Positions 53,712-62,507 of a stretch of 64,000 nucleotides of DNA are shown piece by piece; the stretch's first letter is position 1; each line of letters begins with the position of its first letter. The position numbers were made by a program, and so were the translations under genes. The notes beneath the pieces were generated by a model that saw only the letters and a program-made list of their open reading frames with translations, searched no databases and was not told the DNA's origin. Source of the DNA: Oscillospiraceae bacterium Zagget12 (GTDB lineage: Bacteria > Bacillota > Clostridia > UBA1381); contig MSHM01000040.1 in the NCBI GenBank assembly GCA_001941225.1, forward strand, positions 17,796 through 81,795, in the 5' to 3' direction.

Positions 53712-54737
53712 ATGGAATCAGTTAAGGAAATGCTTATGCTGTCGCTGCTTGCCTTCGCGGTGGCTTTGGCGGCTGTGCTTGTGTTCGGACCGGTATTTAT
53801 ACCGTGGCTCAGAAAGCTGAAATTCGGGCAGGAAATCAGAGAAGAGGGTCCGAAGTGGCACCAAAAAAAATCCGGCACGCCTACAATGGGCGGAATTATG
53901 TTTATAGTCGGAATCGCGGCGGCTTTGCTTGTGACTTCGATAATTTTCGCGGTCAACGGCAATTTTGACGCGACATACGCGAGATGTATAGTGCTGTTTG
54001 TAATATCTCTCGGATTCGGTATAATCGGATTTGTAGATGATTACATAAAGGTTGTGAAAAAGCGCAATTTGGGACTTACCGCGCCGCAGAAATTCATAAT
54101 GCAGGTTGTGCTTGCGGCGGTTTACGTTGTCGCGCTGTACGTTATGGGCGTGCTTGACACGGCGATAAAAATCCCGTTTACCGATATAGAATGGACAATG
54201 CCGTTGTGGCTGTATATACCGTTTGTAATGTTTGTTGTTGTCGGCGTGGTGAACGCCGTAAACCTTACCGACGGACTTGACGGACTTGCGTCAAGCATAA
54301 CGGCGGTGGTTGGCATCTTCTTCGCGCTTGCCTCATATATCGCGTTTAGGGAGTACGGTGTGACGGTGTTCTCTATGGCGCTTGTAGGCGGACTTTTGGG
54401 ATTTTTACACTATAATAAGTATCCGGCAAAGGCCTTTATGGGCGATACCGGCTCGCTCTTTTTGGGAGCGGCTGTGGCTCTTATGGCGATTGATTTAAAA
54501 ATGCCGATATACCTTATCCTTGTAGGCTTTGTATATTTGGCTGAAACGCTTTCGGTAATTTTGCAGACGGCGTATTTCAAGTACACAAAGAAAAAGTACG
54601 GAGAGGGAAGAAGAATATTTAAAATGAGTCCGCTGCATCATCATTTTGAAATGTGCGGTTGGAAAGAAAAAAAGATTGTCGCGGTGTTTACTCTTGTTAC
54701 GGCGGTGCTTTGCGCCGTTATGTGGTTCGCGATTTAA
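53712..54737 (+). CDS. mraY: Phospho-N-acetylmuramoyl-pentapeptide transferase
   Basis: Polytopic enzyme that makes lipid I from UDP-MurNAc-pentapeptide and undecaprenyl phosphate, 341 aa with about ten spans. GPKWHQKKSGTPTMGGIMF, GFVDDYIKV (first Asp pair), NLTDGLDGLASS and GDTGSLFLGAA, and PLHHHFEMCGWKE are the diagnostic loops. The second gene after murE; murD, often found here, is missing from the cluster. Confidence 0.97.
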   Translation: MESVKEMLMLSLLAFAVALAAVLVFGPVFIPWLRKLKFGQEIREEGPKWHQKKSGTPTMGGIMFIVGIAAALLVTSIIFAVNGNFDATYARCIVLFVISLGFGIIGFVDDYIKVVKKRNLGLTAPQKFIMQVVLAAVYVVALYVMGVLDTAIKIPFTDIEWTMPLWLYIPFVMFVVVGVVNAVNLTDGLDGLASSITAVVGIFFALASYIAFREYGVTVFSMALVGGLLGFLHYNKYPAKAFMGDTGSLFLGAAVALMAIDLKMPIYLILVGFVYLAETLSVILQTAYFKYTKKKYGEGRRIFKMSPLHHHFEMCGWKEKKIVAVFTLVTAVLCAVMWFAI

Positions 54738-54755
54738 TCGGGAGGAGAAATTAAT

Positions 54756-55937
54756 ATGGCAGGAGCTGCATATCCAAAAAGAGCGGTAAAACAGAATAGA
54801 AGAACAACGCGAGCGATTGCGGAAAAGCCTGTTAAAGTTATAAGGGCGGGAGATATAGACTATACGTTTTTGTTTATAGTAATACTGCTGCTTGCGGCGG
54901 GGCTTGTGATGCTCCTGTCCGCGTCGGCGCCTGCGGCTAACCGCATATACGGCAATTCCTATTACTTTTTCATCAAGCAATTTGCCTGTGCCGTGCTGGG
55001 ACTTGCGGGAATGTGGTTCGTGTCGAGGATAAATTACAATACATATAAAAATCTCGCGCCGAAATTGATGCTTGTGTGCGTTGTACTGCTTGTGCTGGTG
55101 CTTATTCCGGGAATAGGCGCGTCGCATAACGGTTCGAGAAGATGGCTGAATACACCGGTAATCGAACTTCAGCCGTCGGAATTTATGAAACCGGTAATCG
55201 CTATGTACTTCGCAAGGCTTGTGGACAGCGGCAAATATAATCTGAAAAAGCCTAAGGGCAATTTGCCCTACATAGGCGTTTTGTTTGTGGTTGTCGGACT
55301 TATGCTTATGGAAACGCATTTGAGCGGAGCTATAGTTATCGCGGGTATCGGAGTATCCGTTATGATAGCCGGAGGCACGCCGATTAAGCCTGTTTTGATA
55401 GGCGCCGTTATACTGATGCCTATAGCGATTTTCGCGGTGTATAATATGAGCGAGGTAAGATGGGCGAGAGTTACGAGCTTTCTTGACCCGTTCAAGGACA
55501 TACAAGACGAAAGCTATCAGGTCGCGCAGGGACTTTATGCGATAGGCTCGGGCGGAATATTCGGACTCGGCTTGGGACAGAGCGTGCAGAAATACTCATA
55601 CCTGCCGGAGCCGTATAACGATTTCATTTTCGCCATTGTGTGCGAGGAGCTCGGACTTGTGGGCGCGGCGGTTGTTATACTGCTTTTTGCGGCGCTTATT
55701 TTAAGAGCCGTAAGAATAGCGATTAACGCTCCGGACATATACAGCTCCCTTGTCGCGGTCGGCATAACGGCTCATCTTGCGATACAGACAATTTTGAATA
55801 TCGCCGTGGCGACCTCGAGCATACCCAATACAGGCGTGGCGCTGCCGTTTTTCAGCTACGGCGGCACGGCTATATTGACGCTGCTTTTGGAAATGGGCGT
55901 GCTTTTGAATATATCGAGATATTCTGTAAAGGATTAG
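54756..55937 (+). CDS. ftsW: FtsW/SpoVE-type lipid II polymerase
   Basis: SEDS-family glycosyltransferase, 393 aa with ten predicted spans after a basic N-terminus of about 35 residues. Conserved pieces are VMLLSASAPAANRIYGNSYYFFIKQ, GSRRWLNTPVIELQPSEFMKP, EPYNDFIFAIVCEELGLVGA and the C-terminal PFFSYGGTAIL. Partner of the PBP encoded upstream; whether it acts in division (FtsW) or spore cortex (SpoVE) is open. GGAGGAG precedes the ATG. Confidence 0.93.
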   Translation: MAGAAYPKRAVKQNRRTTRAIAEKPVKVIRAGDIDYTFLFIVILLLAAGLVMLLSASAPAANRIYGNSYYFFIKQFACAVLGLAGMWFVSRINYNTYKNLAPKLMLVCVVLLVLVLIPGIGASHNGSRRWLNTPVIELQPSEFMKPVIAMYFARLVDSGKYNLKKPKGNLPYIGVLFVVVGLMLMETHLSGAIVIAGIGVSVMIAGGTPIKPVLIGAVILMPIAIFAVYNMSEVRWARVTSFLDPFKDIQDESYQVAQGLYAIGSGGIFGLGLGQSVQKYSYLPEPYNDFIFAIVCEELGLVGAAVVILLFAALILRAVRIAINAPDIYSSLVAVGITAHLAIQTILNIAVATSSIPNTGVALPFFSYGGTAILTLLLEMGVLLNISRYSVKD

Positions 55938-55947
55938 GAGGATAATA

Positions 55948-57057
55948 ATGCGTGTATTGTTTGCAGGCGGAGGAACGGGCGGACATATAAATCCGGCTAT
56001 ATCCATCGCGGATTATGCCGCCGCGCGTGATAAGGATTTTGAGGCGCTTTTTGTCGGCACAAGGTCGGGACTTGAAACAAAGCTTGTTCCTAAGGCGGGA
56101 TATAATATCGAATATATAGAGATACAGGGCTTTGACAGGAAACATATTTTAAGAAATTTTGAAACGCTCCGTAAGCTTGCGGCGGCAAGAAAAAGGTGCA
56201 GGAATATTATAAGGGAATTTAAACCCGACTGCATAGTATGCACGGGCGGATATGTCAGCGGTCCCGTAGCGATGGCGTCAAAGGCAATGAAGGTTCCGTC
56301 GCTTATACACGAGCAAAACGTGTACCCGGGTATGACCGTAAAGGGCAGCGCGGATTATGTCACATACCTCGCGCTCAGCTTTGAGGAAACAATAAATCAT
56401 ATGCGGCATAAGGAAAAGTGCGTAGTCACGGGAAATCCCGTAAGAAGTGAAATACTTAAAGCCGACCGCGAAAAATCGCGCGAAAAGCTCGGGATAAAAA
56501 AGCCGTTTGTGCTTATATTCGGAGGCAGCTTGGGCGCGGACAGGATAAACGACGCCGTTATCGAAATCCTCGATAAAATTGTCAAGGACGATAAAATCGA
56601 GCTGCTGTTCGGCACGGGCGACAGAAATTACGAAAAAATAATGAACAGGATAAACGAAAAGGGAATACAGCTTACGGACAGCGTAAGGGTTGTTTCGTAT
56701 ATAGATAATATGGCTGAGTGTATGGCGTCGGCGGACGTGGTAGTGTCAAGAGCCGGCGCGATAACGGTAAGCGAAATCGCGGCGCTCGGCAAACCGTCGA
56801 TACTTATTCCGTCGCCGAATGTGGTGAGAAATCATCAGGAGCAGAACGCGCGCGAGTTTGAAAGCAAGAACGCCGCGGCACTTATACTTGAAAAGGATTT
56901 GACATCTGATGTATTATACGATAAAATAATGTCTATGATAGGCGATAAAAACACGCTTTCGCGTATGTCCGAAAATCTTAAGCCGCTCGCGAAAACCGAC
57001 GCTCTTGAAAAGCTGTATGAGCTGATGATAAAAATGTCTAAAGGAGAAACGCGATGA
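55948..57057 (+). CDS. murG: UDP-GlcNAc:MurNAc-pentapeptide-pyrophosphoryl-undecaprenol GlcNAc transferase
   Basis: GT28 glycosyltransferase that converts lipid I to lipid II at the inner membrane face, 369 aa. The N-terminal glycine loop is FAGGGTGGHINPAISIA. GGYVSGPVAMASK, HEQNVYPGMT, GGSLGADRIND and the donor-binding SRAGAITVSEIAALGKPSILIPSPNVVRNHQEQNA are visible. AGGAGG overlaps the ftsW stop. Its TGA overlaps the next ATG by 4 bp (ATGA). Confidence 0.97.
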   Translation: MRVLFAGGGTGGHINPAISIADYAAARDKDFEALFVGTRSGLETKLVPKAGYNIEYIEIQGFDRKHILRNFETLRKLAAARKRCRNIIREFKPDCIVCTGGYVSGPVAMASKAMKVPSLIHEQNVYPGMTVKGSADYVTYLALSFEETINHMRHKEKCVVTGNPVRSEILKADREKSREKLGIKKPFVLIFGGSLGADRINDAVIEILDKIVKDDKIELLFGTGDRNYEKIMNRINEKGIQLTDSVRVVSYIDNMAECMASADVVVSRAGAITVSEIAALGKPSILIPSPNVVRNHQEQNAREFESKNAAALILEKDLTSDVLYDKIMSMIGDKNTLSRMSENLKPLAKTDALEKLYELMIKMSKGETR

Positions 57058-58286
57058 AAATAACAACAGTAAAAGGAACAAACGATTACCTCCCCGAGGA
57101 GGCGCGTTTGAGAGATTATTTGCAGAATAAAATACTTTCAACGTACCTGGACGCGGGATTTGAGAGAATAATGACTCCGGCGGTGGAGGACATTGAAAAT
57201 CTTGATAAGAGCGACGGAGGGGATAACCTTAACCTTATATTCAAAATATTAAAGCGCGGCGATAAGCTGAATAAGGCGCTTCTCGCCGGCGACGCGGACA
57301 GCTTATGCGATATGGGATTGAGGTATGACCTTACCCTGCCGCTTTCGAGATATTATGCGAATAACCGCGACAAGCTCGTTCTGCCCGCGAAATGTATACA
57401 GATAGATAAGGTTTACCGCGCGGAAAGACCGCAGAAGGGCAGACTTCGCGAATTTGTGCAGTGCGATATAGATATAATAGGCTCATCGTCGATAAATTCC
57501 GAAATTGAGCTTATCCACACCACCGCAAAGGCACTTTTGTCGCTTGACATAAAGGATTTTACGGTAAAAATAAACGACAGACATATTTTGAGAACTCTCC
57601 TTGCCAATGTAGGCTTTGCGCAGGACAGTCTTGACAGCGTTTGCATTACCTTTGACAAGCTTGATAAAATCGGCGCGCAGGGCGTTGCGACGGAGCTTGA
57701 GGAAAAGGGTATGGACAGCGCGGCGATAGCGAAATTCTCCGAAATACTCGCCAATCCTCTCACGCTTGAGAGCGTAAAGGAGATATGCGGAGAGGATTCC
57801 TTAGAGGGAGTAGAGAAGATAATTGATTCTATCACGTATCTTGCGGAGGGCAAATACGCGATTAAGTTTGACATATCCCTTGTAAGAGGTCAGGGATATT
57901 ACACCGGAACGGTATTTGAAATAGTCAGCGATAAATTCCGCGGCTCAATAGCGGGCGGCGGCAGATATGATAATCTTATCGGTAAATTCACCGGTGAAAA
58001 TGTGCCTGCGGTGGGCTTTTCCATCGGCTTTGAGCGAATTTTCGCGCTGCTTACCGAGGCGGGATATAAAATTCCCGACGCGAAAAAGAGAATTGCTCTC
58101 TTGTATGATAAAACCGACGCCGTAAAGGCTATCAAGGCGGCGGAGGAAATGCGCGGCGAATATGACGTGGTAATCTATGAAAAGCCGAAAAAGCTTTCCA
58201 AATATCTCGATAAAATTCAGTCAAAGGGATATTACGGCTTTTGTTTCCTTGACAATATAAACGAAATAAGAATCCTACAGGATTAA
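57054..58286 (+). CDS. hisS: Histidyl-tRNA synthetase (class II)
   Basis: A 410-aa class II synthetase of HisRS type. Motif 2 is VYRAERPQKGRLREFVQCDIDIIG with its Arg. The histidine-specific box LVRGQGYYTGTVFE keeps the catalytic Arg that the regulatory paralogue HisZ loses, and SIAGGGRYDNLIGKF and PAVGFSIGFERIFALL form motif 3. A short anticodon-binding domain closes the protein. Overlapping murG by 4 bp, it is translated with the wall genes, an unusual setting. A second hisS elsewhere could make this a paralogue; that cannot be judged here. Confidence 0.82.
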   Translation: MKITTVKGTNDYLPEEARLRDYLQNKILSTYLDAGFERIMTPAVEDIENLDKSDGGDNLNLIFKILKRGDKLNKALLAGDADSLCDMGLRYDLTLPLSRYYANNRDKLVLPAKCIQIDKVYRAERPQKGRLREFVQCDIDIIGSSSINSEIELIHTTAKALLSLDIKDFTVKINDRHILRTLLANVGFAQDSLDSVCITFDKLDKIGAQGVATELEEKGMDSAAIAKFSEILANPLTLESVKEICGEDSLEGVEKIIDSITYLAEGKYAIKFDISLVRGQGYYTGTVFEIVSDKFRGSIAGGGRYDNLIGKFTGENVPAVGFSIGFERIFALLTEAGYKIPDAKKRIALLYDKTDAVKAIKAAEEMRGEYDVVIYEKPKKLSKYLDKIQSKGYYGFCFLDNINEIRILQD

Positions 58287-58305
58287 AACACTCCTTTTCT
58301 TTCAT

Positions 58306-58339
58306 AAATCCGACGGCGCGCGGCGTTGTCGGATTTTTT
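58306..58339 (+). terminator. Terminator of the cell wall cluster
   Basis: AAATCCGAC (58306-58314) pairs with GTCGGATTT (58328-58336), with a GC-rich loop and TTTTTT run, 20 bp after hisS. Confidence 0.88.
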
Positions 58340-58351
58340 GAATTAAGGGTA

Positions 58352-58380
58352 TTGACAAAGAAAGTATATTATGCTATTAT
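58352..58380 (+). promoter_or_regulatory. Promoter of the DUF2325 gene
   Basis: TTGACA (58352-58357), 17 bp, TATTAT (58375-58380). Transcription should start at about 58387, at the edge of the first palindrome. Confidence 0.75.
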
Positions 58381-58387
58381 AATCTTA

Positions 58388-58403
58388 GTTAGTCTAAACT
58401 AAC
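58388..58403. promoter_or_regulatory. Operator 1: GTTAG-N6-CTAAC palindrome
   Basis: GTTAGTCTAAACTAAC is a perfect 6-4-6 palindrome centred just after the predicted transcription start. The half site GTTAG matches the core of iron-dependent DtxR/IdeR-type boxes (TTAGGTTAG-S-CTAACCTAA). Confidence 0.65.
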
Positions 58404-58434
58404 CGACAATAAACCCATATATTTTTTAACCATA

Positions 58435-58452
58435 GGTTAGCCGTTGCTAACC
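58435..58452. promoter_or_regulatory. Operator 2: GGTTAGC-CGTT-GCTAACC palindrome
   Basis: A second perfect palindrome with the same GTTAG-N6-CTAAC skeleton, 47 bp after the first and just before the ribosome binding site. As RNA it can also fold into a 7-bp hairpin, but the shared half sites with operator 1 argue for a DNA-binding protein. Confidence 0.65.
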
Positions 58453-58468
58453 GGAAAGGCGGATACAT

Positions 58469-58753
58469 ATGAGTATAGTTATAATAGGCGGAAACGAGAG
58501 AATGGTATGTCAATATGAGGATATTTGCAAAAGCTACGGATATAAGCCGAAGGTGTTCGCAAAGAAAAGCGGTATGCTGAAAAAGAATCTCGGCACACCG
58601 GATTTAATGGTGCTTTTCACAAATACCGTGTCGCATAAAATGGTTTTAAGCGCCGTAAGCGAGGCAAAGCGCAATAATATTCCGGTGGAGCGTGTTCATT
58701 CAAGCAGCGCGGCGGCTTTGAGCAATCTTTTGGAGCAGAGAAAACTAAGCTGA
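58469..58753 (+). CDS. DUF2325 domain-containing protein
   Basis: A 94-aa single-domain protein with a Rossmann-like start (SIVIIGGNERMVCQYEDIC), a central PDLMVLFTNTVSHKMV segment and a C-terminal helix. DUF2325 has no defined biochemistry. The promoter carries two palindromes like DtxR-family metal-regulator boxes, so the gene is probably metal-responsive; this is inference from the operators. It forms a single-gene unit, with 91 bp before the dehydrogenase. Confidence 0.8.
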   Translation: MSIVIIGGNERMVCQYEDICKSYGYKPKVFAKKSGMLKKNLGTPDLMVLFTNTVSHKMVLSAVSEAKRNNIPVERVHSSSAAALSNLLEQRKLS

Positions 58754-58844
58754 AATTTGACGGCGGTTAAACTTATATGTTGTAATATCGGCAAAACAGT
58801 GATATACTATATGTATAAATTTGTGTGAAAGAGTGGAGATTATT

Positions 58845-59942
58845 ATGAAATTGAGCTTTCATATGCCGACAAAGGTCATTGCGGAAAAGGAATGTGTAAG
58901 GAACAACGCCGAAATTTTTAATATAGGCAAAAAAGCGATTATAGTCACCGGAAAGCGTTCCGCAAAAGAAAACGGCGCTCTTGACGATGTAATATGGGCG
59001 CTCCGAAAAAACGCTGTCAAATATGTGATTTTTGACCGCGTGATGAGCAATCCCACTGTGGAATGTGTTTACGAGGGCGCCGAAACGGCAATGGAGGAAG
59101 AAGTTGATTTCGTTATCGCGATAGGCGGCGGCTCGCCGATGGACGCGGCTAAGGCTATCGCTCTGCTTGCCGTATCCGATATAGATAAGAAGGATTTGTT
59201 CGGCGGAAATATAGGCAACAGAGCGCTGCCTATGATTCATATTCCCACGACTGCCGGAACCGGCTCGGAGGTTACGCCGTATTCCATACTTACAAATCAC
59301 GAAAAGCAAACGAAAACGAGCATAGGCGCGCCCTGTCTTTTCCCCGAGTACGCGCTGCTTGATGTGAAGTATATGAAGAACCTCGGCGTAAAAACAACCG
59401 TAAACACCGCCGTTGATTCCCTGTCACATTCGGTTGAGGGAATGATGTCGGCAAAGTCCAATCCTATGTCCGACGTTATCGCGAGAGAGGCGATAAGGCT
59501 TATCGCGCAGGAGTTTGAAAGTCTTGAAAGCGGCAATTTCACGGAGGAATGTCGGGAAAAGCTGCTGTATGCCTCTATGCTCGGAGGCGTGGTTATATCG
59601 TAGACAAAGACTACCGCGGTTCACGCGATGGGTTATTCTCTTACATATTTCAAGGGCATAGACCACGGCAGAGCAAACGGACTTCTGCTCGGAGAGTTTG
59701 CGGAGTTTACCGAAAAATACGCGCCCGAAAAAATACGGGATATTCTCTCTTGTATGGGTATGGAAAGCGTAGATGAGCTTAAGCGCGTCCTAAAGCGGAT
59801 TTTGGGCGAAAAGGAATGCTTTACGCGCGAGGAACTTGAAATGTACGCGGATATTGCCGAAAACACCGGCGGCGTAAAGAACAGCTTTAAGCGTCCTACG
59901 AGGGACGAAATTTTGGAAATATACGCGAAATCTCTTTTGTAA
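58845..59942 (+). pseudogene. Iron-containing alcohol dehydrogenase interrupted by one in-frame TAG
   Basis: Group III (metal-dependent) alcohol dehydrogenase family, 365 codons if the amber at 59601-59603 (codon 253) is read through. The NAD(P) motif GGGSPMDAAKA and the first two metal ligands (VDSLSH, D-x3-H) lie before the stop. The other two histidines (HAMG...DHGRANG, 14 residues apart) lie after it in the same frame. Family members usually have Gln at the stop position (VVISQTKTT-like), so a single CAG to TAG transition explains it. No other damage is seen, so it is a very recent nonsense mutation, a sequencing error, or suppressed. The start follows GGAG by 7 bp; the Met at 59628 has no binding site. 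Confidence 0.85.
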
Positions 59943-59978
59943 TCAAAAAACGCATCCTTGTTGATTATGAACAATTTT

Positions 59979-60013
59979 AATCAGTGTTTTTGTGAAAAAA
60001 CACTGATTTTTTT
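59979..60013 (+). terminator. Intrinsic terminator after the dehydrogenase
   Basis: AATCAGTGTTTTT-GTG-AAAAAACACTGATT with a T-run: about 13 bp of stem, 36 bp after the stop. Confidence 0.9.
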
Positions 60014-60126
60014 AATTTACGGCTCAAAAAAGAATTTTAAATATTTACTTCGCCGATAATTTATGATAAAATAATGAAAATACAATGACGGGACGTTGAC
60101 GCGTATCAAACAAGGGGAGGATTGAG

Positions 60127-62457
60127 ATGAAAAGAAATTATTTTCCGAATGAAGGGTATAATTTAATGCCCTGCGGAATAGTAGCTTTCAAAAAATGTGA
60201 CAGCCTTGATATTGTATATGCCAATGAGAATTATTATGAATATTTTTCCGGCGGAAATACGGACAGCCTCAATATCCGCGAGGAGGACAAATATGTCGTT
60301 CTCGACCTTGACGAGAAACTCAAAAATCACGACAGCGTAAAGGTGTATTACAAATGCCTCACGGAAAAAAACGATTTATGCAGCATTTCTATGTCGGTTT
60401 GCAAATATGACGGCGACACATATTTGGGTATTCTTTGGGATTTGACGAAGCAATATAATAAGTTTGTCAAGGCTAAGCGTGAAAAGGATAAGTACGCCAA
60501 AGCAATGTGCACCGCGAACAGTATGGTATTCGAGAATGATATAATTGAGGATACCTCTGTTTTGTATGTTCCGTCCAAGGATTTGAATAATATAGAAACT
60601 ATACATATTTCCAATCACAGGGAATATATGGAAAATGAGATGCTGCACCCGAATGACAAAAAATTCTTTATGGATCACGTATACGATCCCGAGGAAAAGC
60701 TTTTGTCGGCAAGAATGAAATTATACGGCGATGAGAGCTGGAAGTGGTACCGCGTAAAAAGAAATTTTGAATATGATGAGAGCGGAAACATTATCAGAAT
60801 ATACGGCAGCATTACAAATATCGACGATGAAAAGCTCCAGGAAAAGGAGCTTAAGCAAAAGCTTGAAATCGATCCGGTGCTTAAGATATATAACCGCAAC
60901 GCGGCGGTAAATAAAATAGAAAAATATTTAAAGGACAATCCCGAAAGACGCGATTATGCGTTTCTTGTAATAGACATAGATGACTTCAAGGATGTAAACG
61001 ACACTTACGGACATCTTTACGGCGATGTCGTAATCGCGAGCGTGACGGAAATATTAAAAAAGACCGCCGGCGAAAGCAATATTGTCGGACGCTACGGCGG
61101 CGATGAGTTTTTGATATTCCTCAGAGCCGTAAGCGATGAGGAGACGGCGGAGAGAGCCGACGCCATTGTCGGCTGTATGAGCGAGTTTTACATTGCGGAT
61201 AACGATAACGTGACGTGCAGCATCGGCGTTGCCTACGGCAGCTCTTTTGAGGAAAGCCCGAATTACAGGGATTTGTTTGAAAAAGCGGATAAAGCGCTTT
61301 ACAGCGTCAAGAAGAACGGAAAGGCGCATTGGGAGGCGTATGATGAAAGCGTTATGGGCGAAACCGACGGTCACGCGATAGCCTATGAAAAGGAGAATGA
61401 TACAAATAATTCGCAGTTGATTGAATCAAGGGATATTATGGAGACATTTCTTGAATTATCCGCCGGCGCAAAGACAAACGATTCGGCGATATACCGAATA
61501 ATCCGCTATGTTGCCGAGAAATTCGCAATGGATTGGATGCAGGTTATGCACGTTAATTGCAGCGAGGACCTTATAACCATAAAATACGAATGGTGCAATA
61601 ATCCCGAATTCAGAAACAACGCCGGCAAAAGCGGCTATTACGTACATTCCGATATACAGCGGTTCAGAGATTATTTTAAGCAGCAGCCGATATTCAAGGT
61701 ATGCCCCGAAAATACCGATGGCTTTTCAATGAAATTCCAAAGGGAATTTGAAAAAAATCAAGACCGCGCCGTGCTTTATAACGCCAATACAACAACGGAC
61801 GATTCGTTTTATATGTTTGTATGCACGCGCTTTGATAAGTCTAAGGAGTGGCAGGACGCCGAATGTGAGGAGCTGAACGTCGCCACAAAGATTATGACAA
61901 TGTATGTTTCTCAAGCCGATAAGGAAACCGAAAGCGAGAGAATGTTCAAAAATCTGCTCGATTATGACAAAAAGACGGGACTTTACACTCTTGAAAAGTT
62001 TTATGAGCAGCTCGGACGTCTGCGAAAGCTGGCGGCGGAAACCGGTGAGTGTGTGGTTTTGCTGCATACCGATTTTGACAGATTTCTTGATTTTAATTTT
62101 AAATTCGGATTGGACGCCGGCGATGACTTGCTCTTTGCGTTCGCGAACCACATAAACGGAAATATTCGCCCTAAGGAAACCGTAAGCACGCATATAGACG
62201 GAACGGATATATTTATCAGCGCCACGCGAATTAATAAGGGTGATGAAAAAATATTCGCCCAAAGCATAGCCGATATGAATAAGGAATTCTGCAAGAAACA
62301 GTCCGAAAAATATCCCGATGAAAACCTCGTGTTAAAAACGGGTATGTATGTTCTGAAAAAGAACGATATTGGCGGCGACGGAGTAAATCTTGCGGTGCAC
62401 GCCAAAAGACAGGTAAAAAATCCGAAAGAATCATTCTGCATGATGTATGAGGAGTAA
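60127..62457 (+). CDS. PAS-GGDEF signalling protein with second, degenerate GGDEF domain
   Basis: A 776-aa cytoplasmic protein without membrane spans. Two PAS-like sensor segments occupy about 1-240. A diguanylate cyclase domain at about 245-400 has GRYGGDEF (GGDEF at 324-328) and looks active for cyclic di-GMP synthesis; the RxxD inhibitory site five residues upstream is absent. A GAF-like region lies at about 435-590. The C-terminus (about 615-770) resembles a second GGDEF fold, but the signature is HIDGTDIF and thus inactive, perhaps a regulatory or ligand-binding copy. GGGGAGG is 7 bp before the ATG. It is monocistronic between two terminators. Confidence 0.88.
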   Translation: MKRNYFPNEGYNLMPCGIVAFKKCDSLDIVYANENYYEYFSGGNTDSLNIREEDKYVVLDLDEKLKNHDSVKVYYKCLTEKNDLCSISMSVCKYDGDTYLGILWDLTKQYNKFVKAKREKDKYAKAMCTANSMVFENDIIEDTSVLYVPSKDLNNIETIHISNHREYMENEMLHPNDKKFFMDHVYDPEEKLLSARMKLYGDESWKWYRVKRNFEYDESGNIIRIYGSITNIDDEKLQEKELKQKLEIDPVLKIYNRNAAVNKIEKYLKDNPERRDYAFLVIDIDDFKDVNDTYGHLYGDVVIASVTEILKKTAGESNIVGRYGGDEFLIFLRAVSDEETAERADAIVGCMSEFYIADNDNVTCSIGVAYGSSFEESPNYRDLFEKADKALYSVKKNGKAHWEAYDESVMGETDGHAIAYEKENDTNNSQLIESRDIMETFLELSAGAKTNDSAIYRIIRYVAEKFAMDWMQVMHVNCSEDLITIKYEWCNNPEFRNNAGKSGYYVHSDIQRFRDYFKQQPIFKVCPENTDGFSMKFQREFEKNQDRAVLYNANTTTDDSFYMFVCTRFDKSKEWQDAECEELNVATKIMTMYVSQADKETESERMFKNLLDYDKKTGLYTLEKFYEQLGRLRKLAAETGECVVLLHTDFDRFLDFNFKFGLDAGDDLLFAFANHINGNIRPKETVSTHIDGTDIFISATRINKGDEKIFAQSIADMNKEFCKKQSEKYPDENLVLKTGMYVLKKNDIGGDGVNLAVHAKRQVKNPKESFCMMYEE

Positions 62458-62464
62458 TAAAAAA

Positions 62465-62505
62465 GCTGTAGGCACAACCGGTTTGGTTTTGCCTACAGCC
62501 TTTGT
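62465..62505. terminator. Bidirectional terminator between the GGDEF gene and metK
   Basis: GCTGTAGGCA (62465-62474) pairs with TGCCTACAGC (62490-62499), a 10-bp stem with A/T runs on both flanks, between two convergent genes. Confidence 0.88.
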
Positions 62506-62507
62506 TT

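Noticed and set aside
54495..55505. Long open frame on the minus strand opposite mraY and ftsW (336 codons)
   Set aside because: Both opposite genes are unmistakable; the antisense frame lacks a ribosome binding site and reads as a basic His/Arg/Tyr-rich string typical of shadow frames in this composition.
58845..59942. Genome-wide recoding of TAG as an amino acid
   Set aside because: Many clear genes here end at TAG at the expected family length (thrB, ruvX, ftsW, ATPase subunits C and D, spoIIAB), so TAG is a working stop codon.
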